This document shows positions 54,131 through 62,418 of a DNA stretch of 64,000 nt, piece by piece. Each line of letters begins with the position of its first letter. The first letter of the stretch is position 1. The position numbers and the translations under genes were made by a program. The notes under the pieces were generated by a model. That model was given only the letters and a program-made list of their open reading frames with translations. It did not search any database and was not told where the DNA came from. This DNA comes from an uncultured Sutterella sp. (GTDB lineage: Bacteria; Pseudomonadota; Gammaproteobacteria; Burkholderiales; Burkholderiaceae_F). The stretch lies in the NCBI GenBank assembly GCA_905194315.1, contig CAJJRX010000003.1, positions 44,832 through 108,831 on the forward strand, read 5' to 3'.

Positions 54131-54159
54131 GAGAGCGTTCCGGCCTGAAGAACGCTCTC
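54131..54159. repeat. Perfect hairpin between purD and the small membrane peptide gene
   Basis: GAGAGCGTTC / GAACGCTCTC, 10-bp arms with a 9-nt loop. There is no T-run on either side. It is either a weak purD terminator or a processing or translation-control element for the peptide gene 22 bp downstream on the minus strand. Confidence 0.6.
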
Positions 54160-54176
54160 AGCGGACTCACAACAGG

Positions 54177-55460
54177 TCAGCGGTTGATTGCTCTGTAGCC
54201 AATATCCGAACGGAACTGTTTCCCGTCAAACCGGACCTCTTTGAGAGCATTGTACGCCTCCTGCTGGGCGGCGCAGATGTTTTCGCCAAGACCGACCGTG
54301 CAGAGCACGCGTCCGCCACTCACCACCGTGCGGCCAGCGTCATCGGTGCGGGTGCCGGCATGGAAGGTGTGGGTGGTAGAGGTGTTTTCCGGCAGGGATT
54401 CGATCACCGCACCTTTTTCAGGGTGCTGGGGATAACCGCGGGCGGCACTCACAACCCCCAGTGCACAGCGGCGATCCCATTCAATTTCCGCGCAGTCGAG
54501 TTCGCCTTTGACGGCGGCTTCAACCGTGCGCGAGAAATCGCTCTTGATCCGCATCATGATGGGTTGGGTTTCCGGGTCGCCCATGCGGCAGTTGAACTCG
54601 AGCGTGCGCACATCAGCGCTGCCGTCAGGGAGATGACGGATCATGAGACCGGCATACAGAAAGCCTGTGTAGACAATCCCGTCCTTGGCCATCCCCTGAA
54701 CCGTCGGGGTGATGATCTCACGCATGACCTTCGCATGGATATCAGGTGTGACAACGGGGGCGGGAGAGTAAGCACCCATACCGCCGGTGTTGGGACCCTG
54801 GTCTTTGTCGAGCAGGCGCTTGTGATCCTGACTGGTTGCGAGCGGCAGAATGTGAGTGCCGTCAACCATCACGATAAAGGAGGCTTCTTCGCCTTCGAGG
54901 AAGTCTTCAATCACAACGCGGGCACCGGCCTGACCGAACTCATGGCCTTCGAGCATCATGTCAATGGCGTCATGAGCCTCTTTGAGGGTCATGGCAACAA
55001 CCACCCCTTTACCGGCAGCAAGACCGTCGGCCTTGATGACGATCGGGGCACCCTTGCGTTCGACGTAGTCATGGGCCTGCTGAGCGCAGGTGAAGGATTC
55101 GTAATCGGCCGTCGGGATGCCGTGGCGCTTCATGAAAGCTTTTGCAAAATCCTTGCTGCTTTCGAGCTGAGCGGCTTCCCGTGTGGGGCCGAAAATCAGA
55201 AGCCCTGCTTCGCGGAACTGGTTCACAATCCCGGCGGCAAGCGGTGCTTCGGGGCCGACGACTGTAAAGGCGACATCGTGGCTGCGGACGAACTCGATCA
55301 GCGCGGGAATATCCGTGACGGGAATATTTTCGAGTTTCGGTTCGCTGGCGGTGCCTGCGTTACCCGGGGCAACGAAGACAGTCTGGACGCGGTCGCTTTG
55401 AGAAAGACGCCATGCAAGGGCGTGTTCGCGGCCACCATTGCCGACAACAAGGAGATTCAT
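54177..55460 (-). CDS. purD: Phosphoribosylamine--glycine ligase PurD
   Basis: GAR synthetase, the second step of de novo purine synthesis, ligating glycine to 5-phosphoribosylamine with ATP. The 427 residues match the family. It starts MNLLVVGNGGREHALAW, has the ATP-grasp lysine loop APIVIKADGLAAGKGVVV (about 140-157), the family signature MLEGHEFGQAGARVVIEDFLEGEEAS region, the LEFNCRMGDPET landmark and a final VTLGENICAAQ-type domain. It stands apart from purH here. yebC lies upstream on the same strand, with hairpins between. Confidence 0.97.
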   Translation of the reverse strand: MNLLVVGNGGREHALAWRLSQSDRVQTVFVAPGNAGTASEPKLENIPVTDIPALIEFVRSHDVAFTVVGPEAPLAAGIVNQFREAGLLIFGPTREAAQLESSKDFAKAFMKRHGIPTADYESFTCAQQAHDYVERKGAPIVIKADGLAAGKGVVVAMTLKEAHDAIDMMLEGHEFGQAGARVVIEDFLEGEEASFIVMVDGTHILPLATSQDHKRLLDKDQGPNTGGMGAYSPAPVVTPDIHAKVMREIITPTVQGMAKDGIVYTGFLYAGLMIRHLPDGSADVRTLEFNCRMGDPETQPIMMRIKSDFSRTVEAAVKGELDCAEIEWDRRCALGVVSAARGYPQHPEKGAVIESLPENTSTTHTFHAGTRTDDAGRTVVSGGRVLCTVGLGENICAAQQEAYNALKEVRFDGKQFRSDIGYRAINR

Positions 55461-55519
55461 GATTGAGGAGCTCCAATTGGTGAAAAATAAAAGGAAGTTT
55501 GAATTCAGTTCAAGCTGCC

Positions 55520-55570
55520 AGAGACCTTTTGAGTCTCTATATGGAAACGCCTCCGAAAAAATCGGAGGCG
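55520..55570 (-). terminator. Two hairpins between yebC and purD
   Basis: CGCCTCCGA / TCGGAGGCG (55548-55570) directly follows yebC, and AGAGAC / GTCTCT (55520-55538) lies beyond it. Downstream T-runs on the minus strand are short (GTTTCC), so termination may be incomplete and purD might receive read-through. Confidence 0.55.
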
Positions 55571-55586
55571 CATAGGACGTGCCGGA

Positions 55587-56321
55587 TTACTCTTCGTCGT
55601 CAAACACGGCGGTGGTGTAAACCTGCTGGACGTCATCGAGATCTTCAAGGGCGTCAATGAGCTTCTGCATCTTTTCAGCATCAGCACCGCTCAGTCGGGC
55701 CTCGATCGTGGGCTTGTAGGTGATTTCAGCCACTTCGGGGTTCAGGCCGGCGGCTTCGAAAGCCTTGGACACGGCGTCAAAAGCGCTCGGTTCACAGGTC
55801 ACTTCGATGGAACCGTCCTCGTCAGAGATGACGTCGGAAGCACCGGCTTCAAGCGCAATCTCCATCACGGTGTCCTCATCGGTCTGACCGGGGGCGAAGA
55901 AGAATTCGCCGGTATGGTTAAACAGGAAGGCCACGCTGCCTTCAGTCCCCATGTTGCCGCCGTGCTTGGAAAGCGCGTGACGGACGTCAGCAACGGTACG
56001 GACACGGTTGTCTGTCGTGCAGTCGATCATGAGGGCGGCGCCGTTGATGCCGTAGCCTTCATAACGGACTTCTTCGTAGCTCACGCCTTCGAGCTGACCG
56101 GTACCTTTAAGGATGGCATTGGTGATCGTATCCTTAGGCACGTTACCGGCGCGGGCCTTGATCAAAGCAAGGCGAAGACGGGAATTGGAGTCAGGGTCGC
56201 CCCCGCCCATACGTGCAGCAACAATGATTTCACGGACCAGCTTCGTCCAGAGGTTGGAGCGCTTGGCGTCCTGACGTCCTTTGCGATGCTGGATGTTAGC
56301 CCATTTGGAATGACCGCTCAT
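55587..56321 (-). CDS. YebC/PmpR-family protein
   Basis: A 244-residue member of the YebC/PmpR family. These proteins were described as DNA-binding regulators and more recently as ribosome-associated factors that relieve stalling at proline-rich stretches. The N-terminus [20 protein letters not shown] is diagnostic, followed by [21 protein letters not shown] and [16 protein letters not shown]. The three-domain length is complete. AAGGA stands before ATG 56321; a longer frame to 56393 is not favoured. No ruvC operon partner is beside it. Confidence 0.93.
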   Translation of the reverse strand: MSGHSKWANIQHRKGRQDAKRSNLWTKLVREIIVAARMGGGDPDSNSRLRLALIKARAGNVPKDTITNAILKGTGQLEGVSYEEVRYEGYGINGAALMIDCTTDNRVRTVADVRHALSKHGGNMGTEGSVAFLFNHTGEFFFAPGQTDEDTVMEIALEAGASDVISDEDGSIEVTCEPSAFDAVSKAFEAAGLNPEVAEITYKPTIEARLSGADAEKMQKLIDALEDLDDVQQVYTTAVFDDEE

Positions 56322-56496
56322 GATGATCCTTTCGGTGTCTTGTATGCTGACCGGCGTGCGGCTGATTACGACTTTCGATCGGTCGTACGGCAACGGCCAG
56401 GAAATTGAATTGTGACAAGCCGGCAGGGCGATTGCCTTGCCAGAAAACAGAGCATTTTAATCTAATTTGTGCACCGCCGTCAGTTTCAGGGCGGCG

Positions 56497-56532
56497 AAAA
56501 AAAAGGGGGACTGCCCCGGTGAGGCAGTCCCC
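56497..56532 (-). terminator. Intrinsic terminator of the AbgA-like gene
   Basis: A 10-bp stem GGGGACTGCC / GGCAGTCCCC (56506-56515, 56523-56532) is followed on the minus strand by eight T. Confidence 0.9.
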
Positions 56533-56552
56533 GCCCTTTACTGAGGCACCTT

Positions 56553-57839
56553 TTAGCGGGTACCGAGAATTTCCGTTACGGCCTTCGTCCAGAGGTTGAA
56601 GCCTGTCATCAGGCTCGATTCCATCACGTCAAAGGTGGCGGTGTGGTGACCCGAGGGCAGATCCGTGCCGATCACAAAGAATGCGGCCTTGCCGCCGTGT
56701 GCCTGAACACGGCGCGCGAGAATCGTGGCGTCTTCAGAGCCGCCGAAATTACGCGGAGTGTCGCACACTTTGAGACCTTCGACCTTGCCGGCAGCTGTAC
56801 GCAGAACCGCTTCCAGTTCGGGGTCATTCTTGAGGTCAACGGCCTCACCCATTTTTTCGATGGTGTATTCGCAGCCCTGAGCAATGGCGCAGCCCTTGAT
56901 GATGGCTACGGCCGAGTCGTACATGTACTGGTTGATTTCGGCGGTTTCACCGCGAATTTCCATCTTCATGAGCGCATGGGTCGGAATGACATTGCGGCCT
57001 TCGCCGGCGGTGAGCTGGCCCACGTTGATACGGGTCATACCTGAGCCGTGACGGGGCAGGCCGAGGAGCTGCACGAATGCGTTGCAGGCGGCAGCCATGG
57101 CATTGCGGCCGGCATTGGGTTCCACGCCGGCATGGGCGGGACGGCCCGTGTAGGTGACGTCAAGCTTGGTGGTGCAGAGGAAACCGTAAGGATTCACAGA
57201 GACTTCGCCGTGCTTGCACATCATGCCCACGTGAGCGGCAAGGAAGTAATCCGCATCGTCAACAATGCCGGAGGCGGCCATACCGGCAGCGCCGCGCACA
57301 CCTTCTTCCGCAGGCTGGAAGAGAATCTTGATTTTGCCTGACATTTCATCGACATGATCGGCGAACCAGTGAGCAACCGCCAGGCCGGTGGAAGTGTGAG
57401 CGTCATGACCGCAGGCGTGCATGAGGCCGGGGCGGGTAGAGCAGAACCCTTCGCGGAACGGCAGATGATCTTCGGACTGGGCTTCAGTCACCGGTACACA
57501 GTCAATGTCAAAGCGGATGGCAAGCGTGGGACCGGGGCGCCCTGTATCGAGAATACCGACGCAGCCGGTGAGTTCCTCCATTTCACTGAGCAGCGCCTCA
57601 TCCACACCGCGTTCACGGGCAAGCTTCAGACCGGCGGCGACGACAGCAGGAGAGCGGCCGAGGCAGTGATCCGGGTTGATGACTTTACTGCCGAGAAGCA
57701 CTTCGTAGCCGTATTCGCGCAGGTGCTTGACGATCAGAGCGGTTGTGTTGAACTCGCTCCAGCCCTCTTCAGGAAGTGTGTGAATCTGACGACGGATTTT
57801 CACCAGCTGATCTTTGTATTGATCCAGACAACAGGACAT
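56553..57839 (-). CDS. M20 family amidohydrolase, AbgA/aminobenzoyl-glutamate hydrolase-like
   Basis: A 428-residue metallopeptidase of the M20D group. IRRQIHTLPEEGWSEF at the N-terminus and the metal-binding HACGHDAHT (C143, H145), QPAEEG (E178-E179), AAHVG (H203) and SGHHTATFD motifs are intact. The extended N-terminal region before TLAIRFDID is characteristic of AbgA, which with AbgB splits p-aminobenzoyl-glutamate, rather than of hippurate hydrolase. AbgB and AbgT are not beside it, so another N-acyl amino acid or related amide is possible. GGAG precedes the ATG. It is divergent from a second M20 hydrolase, with an inverted repeat in the promoter region. Confidence 0.87.
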   Translation of the reverse strand: MSCCLDQYKDQLVKIRRQIHTLPEEGWSEFNTTALIVKHLREYGYEVLLGSKVINPDHCLGRSPAVVAAGLKLARERGVDEALLSEMEELTGCVGILDTGRPGPTLAIRFDIDCVPVTEAQSEDHLPFREGFCSTRPGLMHACGHDAHTSTGLAVAHWFADHVDEMSGKIKILFQPAEEGVRGAAGMAASGIVDDADYFLAAHVGMMCKHGEVSVNPYGFLCTTKLDVTYTGRPAHAGVEPNAGRNAMAAACNAFVQLLGLPRHGSGMTRINVGQLTAGEGRNVIPTHALMKMEIRGETAEINQYMYDSAVAIIKGCAIAQGCEYTIEKMGEAVDLKNDPELEAVLRTAAGKVEGLKVCDTPRNFGGSEDATILARRVQAHGGKAAFFVIGTDLPSGHHTATFDVMESSLMTGFNLWTKAVTEILGTR

Positions 57840-58192
57840 AAAAAATTCTCCAAACAGGTAGTTATACCTATAAAGATTTAGATTTTCGTAGGTATGACTT
57901 TATGGTCGGGTATCAGGTTCGGCAGGCGGCGTGGTGACGTCGCTGTAGTGGCGGAAATGATGAATTTTTCTTTCTGCCGGGTTTAGCCGAATACCGCATT
58001 TCTCTAGTTTGCCACGCTTTTACGCGGGTGGAACCGTTAAGGGGTGCATTTATCTTGGGTTTGATCAAAGATGAGTGAAATGTTTTAAATTCCAACAATT
58101 TAATGTATAACACTTTGGTAGTATTTTGGGCTGAAGTGGTAGCTAAGATGAGGTGGATTTCATAAAAAAATCTATCACCAGAGTGGAGTTTT
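57840..58192. promoter_or_regulatory. Divergent control region between two M20 hydrolase genes
   Basis: No gene is called. Close to the AbgA-like start an inverted repeat ATACCTA (57864-57870) and TAGGTAT (57889-57895) flanks AT-rich DNA, with another AGGTA at 57856, a possible regulator site. TATAAC near 58105 may be a -10 for the rightward hydrolase. A TTTGATCAAA palindrome lies near 58054. The regulator is unknown; the receiver-like protein encoded downstream is a candidate. Confidence 0.45.
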
Positions 58193-58240
58193 ATGAATAC
58201 CCTTTATCCGCCTCAGGCTGCAGTTGAGGAGTTGCGCTAA
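58193..58240 (+). CDS. 15-codon leader frame coupled to the M20 hydrolase
   Basis: A short frame (MNTLYPPQAAVEELR) with its own Shine-Dalgarno (GTGGAG) ends in TAA that overlaps the hydrolase ATG by one base. The hydrolase Shine-Dalgarno (GAGGAG) lies inside this frame. The arrangement suggests translational coupling or a leader peptide; the Tyr-Pro-Pro might slow ribosomes. Coding is plausible, not shown. Confidence 0.45.
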   Translation: MNTLYPPQAAVEELR

Positions 58241-59520
58241 TGTGTGCTTTAAGTTTTGAAAAGTTTACGCATCAGGCTGAGCCGTTTGCTCAAGGCCTGC
58301 TTGATGCTGTTTACGCCATGTCGAAGGACCCCGTTGCGGGTGTCAGCCGGCAGGGCTACAGCGCGCTGGAGACCAAGGTTCTCGCCTGTCTGACGGACCG
58401 GGTGGCGGCGCTTAAGCTGGAGGTTGAACAGGACCCGGCGGGCAACGTCTGGCTGACACTGCCTGGCAGAAACCGTTCTATGCCCGCCATTGTTTCGGGC
58501 AGCCATGTCGACAGTGTGCCGCAGGGCGGACACTATGACGGGCTTGCCGGGGTTGTTGCGGCACTGACCGTTGCGAAGATTCTGCGTGATGAGGGTGTGA
58601 CGCTCGAGCGCGATTACCGTGTTCTGATGCTGCGCTCGGAGGAAAGTTCCTTTTTCGGCAAGGCCTATGCCGGGTCACTCGCCATGATGGGACGACTCAC
58701 AGCAGAGGGCCTCGCTCTGAAACACCGTTCCGAAAACCGTACGCTCGGAGATTTCATGCGTGCTGCCGGCGTTGACACGGAAAAAGTCACCTCGGGCAGT
58801 CCGCTCGTGGATATCAGCCGCATCGGTTCTTTCATCGAACTGCATATCGAACAGGGTCCCATGCTTGACGGTCTGCTTCCCGCCCGTACCGGTGTGGTGA
58901 CCGGTATCCGCGGAAACATCCGGCACAAGTGTGTGCGCTGTCTCGGTGAGACTGCTCACTCCGGGGCTGTCAACAAGGAGTTCCGTCACGATGCGGTCAT
59001 GGCTACAGCCGCTCTGATTTCCCGCTGCGAAGAACAGTGGCAGCGCTATCTTGATGCCGGTAAGGATCTTGTTTTCACGGTTGGCGTGCTCAACACGTCC
59101 CCGTCAGCTGCCATTGCAGTGATTCCCGGACAGACGGCCTTTTCGGTTGATATCCGCAGTCTTGATGATGAAACCTGCCGTGAATTCCACGAAATGCTGC
59201 TGGGCATTGCCGCCGAGGAGGAGGCGCGCCGGGGAGTGAAGTTTGAATTTGACAGCGTCATCGTCAGCCCTGCGGGCAGAGTGAATGAAGCGCTCTCTGA
59301 CCTTGTTTTCAAGGCTGCTCAGGATGCCGGTGTGCCCTGTGTCAGAATTCCCTCGGGTGCCGGTCATGACACGGCTGTTCTGAGCCGGGCCGGTATTGCA
59401 TCGGCCATGATTTTCATCGCCAATCAGCACGGATCGCATAATCCGCATGAGGCCATGGAGATGAAGGATCTGATGCTTGGCACGTACGTTCTGCTTAATG
59501 CTGTGAGAGCACAGGGGTGA
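58240..59520 (+). CDS. Zn-dependent M20 hydrolase (N-carbamoyl-L-amino acid hydrolase/allantoate amidohydrolase type)
   Basis: A 426-residue M20 amidase with a catalytic domain and an inserted dimerisation domain (about 210-325). Metal and catalytic residues are visible: H89 in GSHVDSV, D100 in GGHYDGLAG, E134-E135 in LRSEESS, His in FIELHIEQGP, and the last His in NQHGSHNPHEAM. These place it with hydantoinase-pathway N-carbamoylases, allantoate amidohydrolases and beta-ureidopropionases; the substrate is not fixed by sequence. GAGGAG precedes the ATG, which overlaps a short leader frame. The regulator gene starts four bases after the stop, so the two are an operon. Confidence 0.88.
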   Translation: MCALSFEKFTHQAEPFAQGLLDAVYAMSKDPVAGVSRQGYSALETKVLACLTDRVAALKLEVEQDPAGNVWLTLPGRNRSMPAIVSGSHVDSVPQGGHYDGLAGVVAALTVAKILRDEGVTLERDYRVLMLRSEESSFFGKAYAGSLAMMGRLTAEGLALKHRSENRTLGDFMRAAGVDTEKVTSGSPLVDISRIGSFIELHIEQGPMLDGLLPARTGVVTGIRGNIRHKCVRCLGETAHSGAVNKEFRHDAVMATAALISRCEEQWQRYLDAGKDLVFTVGVLNTSPSAAIAVIPGQTAFSVDIRSLDDETCREFHEMLLGIAAEEEARRGVKFEFDSVIVSPAGRVNEALSDLVFKAAQDAGVPCVRIPSGAGHDTAVLSRAGIASAMIFIANQHGSHNPHEAMEMKDLMLGTYVLLNAVRAQG

Positions 59521-59523
59521 TTC

Positions 59524-60228
59524 ATGGATAAAAAACTGTCAACCGTATTGCTCATTGATGAGTATCCGCTTTTCCGCAAGGCGATGGCCGATGTGCTCAC
59601 CGCATCGGGAGACTTTCAGGTGCTCGGACAGACAGCAGAGCAGGAAACGGCGATGAGTCTTGTCGCGCTCGGTCCTGATCTGATTGTGATGGCACTCGAG
59701 CAGGAGGGGTTCGATACCCTGGGCTTTCTGCGCGAAGTCAAGCAGCGCTATCCCAATACCCGCGTTGTAATGATGATGCGAAGCGCGGATCAGGCGGCAT
59801 TCCTGATGCAGGCCATCCGTCTTGATGCCAACGGCTATCTGCTGCGCACCATCAGTGCACCGGAATTTGTTGATCAGCTCTACCGTGCCTGCCACGGGGG
59901 GATGGCCGCAAGTGAAAAGGTTACCTCTGCACTGGCCGAACGCCTTCGCGGTGAACATATTGCACAGGATGAAGGCCGTGCGACCGATGTGCTCACACAG
60001 CGTGAGTATGCGGTGCTCTGCTGCATCGCCTCGGGCTATACGAACAAGGACATTTCGGACTATCTCGGCATTCGTGACGGTACGGTCAAAGTGCATGTCA
60101 AGCATGTGCTCAAGAAACTCAATTTCCGCTCCCGTGTGGAAGTGGCTGTCTGGGCTTCAGAGCGAGGCTACAAACTCACAGATCAGGCAACGGTGCCGGC
60201 AAGCGATACTGTCGGCCTGATGAAATAA
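59524..60228 (+). CDS. NarL-like regulator with phosphorylation-deficient receiver
   Basis: A 234-residue NarL/FixJ-type regulator. The receiver (about 6-125) aligns with NarL: LLIDEYP (acidic pair D12-E13), DLIVMALEQ where the phosphoacceptor Asp is Ala (A57), and GYLLRTI where the conserved Lys is Arg (R108). It therefore should not be phosphorylated in the normal way. The DNA-binding domain (about 155-218) is well kept: LTQREYAVLCCIASGYTNKD, GTVKVHVKHVLKKLNFRSRVE, nearly NarL-like in the recognition helix. It is cotranscribed with the M20 hydrolase and may control that divergent locus, or NarL-type heptamer sites elsewhere (inference). No sensor kinase is near. Confidence 0.92.
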   Translation: MDKKLSTVLLIDEYPLFRKAMADVLTASGDFQVLGQTAEQETAMSLVALGPDLIVMALEQEGFDTLGFLREVKQRYPNTRVVMMMRSADQAAFLMQAIRLDANGYLLRTISAPEFVDQLYRACHGGMAASEKVTSALAERLRGEHIAQDEGRATDVLTQREYAVLCCIASGYTNKDISDYLGIRDGTVKVHVKHVLKKLNFRSRVEVAVWASERGYKLTDQATVPASDTVGLMK

Positions 60229-60252
60229 GAGGGATCTGAAAAGATTCCCTGC

Positions 60253-60282
60253 AAAGGGAGGGTTTTAACCCCTCCCTTTTTT
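60253..60282 (+). terminator. Intrinsic terminator of the M20 hydrolase-regulator operon
   Basis: AAAGGGAGG / CCTCCCTTT arms with TTTTTT continuing on the plus strand. Confidence 0.9.
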
Positions 60283-60296
60283 ATGTCTGTCGCACG

Positions 60297-60333
60297 AAAA
60301 ACAAAACCCCCGGAGAGATGAACTCCCCGGGGG
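60297..60333 (-). terminator. Intrinsic terminator of the fumarase gene
   Basis: CCCCCGG / CCGGGGG (60307-60313, 60327-60333) is followed on the minus strand by TTTTGTTTTT. Confidence 0.88.
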
Positions 60334-60356
60334 CATCTGGCCATGCTTAGCGCAGA

Positions 60357-61883
60357 TTATTTCTTCGACTTGGCGATCTTGTCAGCCCAGAAGAGCGGGG
60401 CATTGACGTGGATCGAGTCGCCGGTATGGTCAACAGCCACGGTCACCGGCATATCTTCGACGGTGAACTCATAGATGGCTTCCATGCCGAGGTCACCGAA
60501 GGCGAGAACCTTGGATTCACGGATGGACTTGGAGACCAGATAGGCGGCGCCGCCCACAGCGATCAGGTAAGCAGAACCGTGCTTCTTGATGGCTTCGCGA
60601 GCCACAGGACCGCGGTCACCCTTGCCGACCATCAGGCCGAGACCGACAGGTTCGGAGAGCATCATGTCAACGAACTTGTCCATACGGGTAGAGGTCGTCG
60701 GGCCGGCAGGACCAACCACTTCACCCTTGGACTTGACCGGATCGACCGGGCCGACGTAGTAGATGGCGCGACCGTGGAAATCAACCGGGAGCGGTTCGCC
60801 CTTGGCGAGCATTTCGTTGATGCGCTTGTGAGCAGCATCGCGGCCGGTAAGGAGCTTGCCGGAGAGCAGAAGCGTATCGCCGGGTTTCCAGGACTGGATT
60901 TCTTCACGGGTAAGCGTGTCGAGGTTGACGCGCTTGCTCTTGGTGACATCAGGCTTCCAGTCGAATTCAGGGAAGTTGTCAATCTTCGGCGGTTCGATGT
61001 ACTTCGGACCCGTACCGTCAAGCGTGAAGTGAGCGTGGCGCGTGGCGGCACAGTTCGGGATCACAGCAACCGGCTTGGAGGCGGCGTGCGTCGGGAACAT
61101 CTTCACTTTCACATCAAGAACCGTGGTGAGGCCACCAAGACCCTGAGCACCGATACCGAGTTCGTTAACACGGTTGTAGATTTCCACACGGAGCTTCTCT
61201 TCTTCCGTCTGGGGACCGCGCTTGAGCAGTTCGAGCATGTCGAGCGGTTCATTGAGGCTTTCCTTGGCGCACAGAACAGCCTTTTCAGCCGTCCCGCCGA
61301 TACCGATACCGAGGATGCCGGGAGGGCACCAGCCGGCACCCATGTGCTTGACCTGTTCGACAATCCATTCAACGACGTTGTCAGAGGGGACCATCATCAC
61401 AAGCTTGGACTTGTTTTCAGAGCCGCCCCCTTTGGCAGCCACGGTCACATCGACCTTGTCACCGGGAACAACCTGCCAGTGAATAATGGCGGGGGTGTTG
61501 TCACGGGTGTTCTTACGGGCACCTTCCGGAGGATTGACCATGGAGAAACGCAAGATGTTGTCAGCGTACGTGTAGGCGCGGCGGACACCTTCATTAATGG
61601 CGTCTTCGACAGAACCGGTAAAACCTTCCCAGCGGACATCCTGACCGACCTTGACGAAAACCACAGGCATGCCGGTGTCCTGACAGAGCGGACGCTTGCC
61701 TAACTGGCACAGGCGGGAGTTTTCAAGAATCTGACCAATGGCATCTTTGGCAGCGGCGCTTTCTTCGCGCTTGTAAGCAGCGGCCATGTGATCAAGAAAG
61801 TCTTGGGGATGGTAGTAACTGATGTACTGAAACGCAGCAGCTACGCTTTCAATCAGATCTTCTTGCTTGATGACTGTCGTCAT
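60357..61883 (-). CDS. Class I fumarate hydratase (4Fe-4S)
   Basis: An oxygen-sensitive iron-sulfur fumarase interconverting fumarate and malate, 508 residues, the FumA/FumB type. Three cysteine ligands for the 4Fe-4S cluster are in place: C67 (RPLCQDTGMP), C186 (GWCPPGILGIGIGGT) and C278 (IPNCAATRHAHF). The N-terminal alpha-rich part and C-terminal swivelling domain (GDTLLLSGKLLTGRDAAHKR; GPTTSTRMDKFVD) are fused as usual. GGAGAT precedes the ATG. It is divergent from a Dcu C4-dicarboxylate carrier, an arrangement fitting malate to fumarate conversion for anaerobic respiration with fumarate/succinate exchange, as with fumB-dcuB in E. coli. Confidence 0.96.
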   Translation of the reverse strand: MTTVIKQEDLIESVAAAFQYISYYHPQDFLDHMAAAYKREESAAAKDAIGQILENSRLCQLGKRPLCQDTGMPVVFVKVGQDVRWEGFTGSVEDAINEGVRRAYTYADNILRFSMVNPPEGARKNTRDNTPAIIHWQVVPGDKVDVTVAAKGGGSENKSKLVMMVPSDNVVEWIVEQVKHMGAGWCPPGILGIGIGGTAEKAVLCAKESLNEPLDMLELLKRGPQTEEEKLRVEIYNRVNELGIGAQGLGGLTTVLDVKVKMFPTHAASKPVAVIPNCAATRHAHFTLDGTGPKYIEPPKIDNFPEFDWKPDVTKSKRVNLDTLTREEIQSWKPGDTLLLSGKLLTGRDAAHKRINEMLAKGEPLPVDFHGRAIYYVGPVDPVKSKGEVVGPAGPTTSTRMDKFVDMMLSEPVGLGLMVGKGDRGPVAREAIKKHGSAYLIAVGGAAYLVSKSIRESKVLAFGDLGMEAIYEFTVEDMPVTVAVDHTGDSIHVNAPLFWADKIAKSKK

Positions 61884-62418
61884 GTGTTATATCTCCGTAT
61901 ATATATTGTTCGAAGTCCGAAACAAGCCATCGGCAGCCCGACTCATGTATTTCACAACACTGTCCAGAGGGGCGGGAGTAGTCCTTGTGTCAGCTCTGAC
62001 TTCAGAACAATCTTTTGAGGACGCTCCAAGCATTGGAGTTGAACTGAGTGTAGCGTGTACATCAGGAAAACCCCTAAAAAAAAAGCATTCTTTTGACTTA
62101 ATCATATGAATTACCCCCACCTTAACAAAACTCCTCTTTGTTTTACTTATTGAGTAAGGGTAAACCCTTAGGTAATGGAAAGTAGAAACTTTTGCAATAT
62201 ATTATTACATTGTTGATTTATAAGGAAAATATGAAATAACTCAAAATATACTCTATGTTATTGAGAGGGGAGAATGTAACAAAAGAGGGGAAGAAATGTA
62301 AAGAAAAAGGGAAAAATGGGTATTTTATGTAGTTAGGTCAAAGGGACTAAAAAAATCTGGGCGCATATCTTTAGGAGTAGGCACAATATGCCTTGTCCTC
62401 ATTCATTTAGGAAACATC
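61884..62418. other. AT-rich divergent control region between fumarase and dcu carrier
   Basis: A 535-bp gap without a convincing gene. From about 62040 to 62400 it is clearly more AT-rich than its surroundings. Inverted repeats are GTCAG-ct-CTGAC (61989-62000) and TAAGGGT-aa-ACCCTTA (62155-62170). No good FNR box is seen. TTTAGGAAAC supplies the Shine-Dalgarno for the dcu gene. Regulation of both genes, by oxygen or C4-dicarboxylates, is expected but not readable. Confidence 0.5.

Noticed and set aside
53926..54198. 90-codon plus-strand frame between purD and the periplasmic protein gene
   Set aside because: It is highly charged without structure and opposes the better-supported 49-codon minus-strand frame that has a ribosome site and a membrane helix.
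61887..62120. Short frames in the fumarase/dcu intergenic region
   Set aside because: Both strands give short, low-quality frames in AT-rich DNA with no ribosome site or domain.
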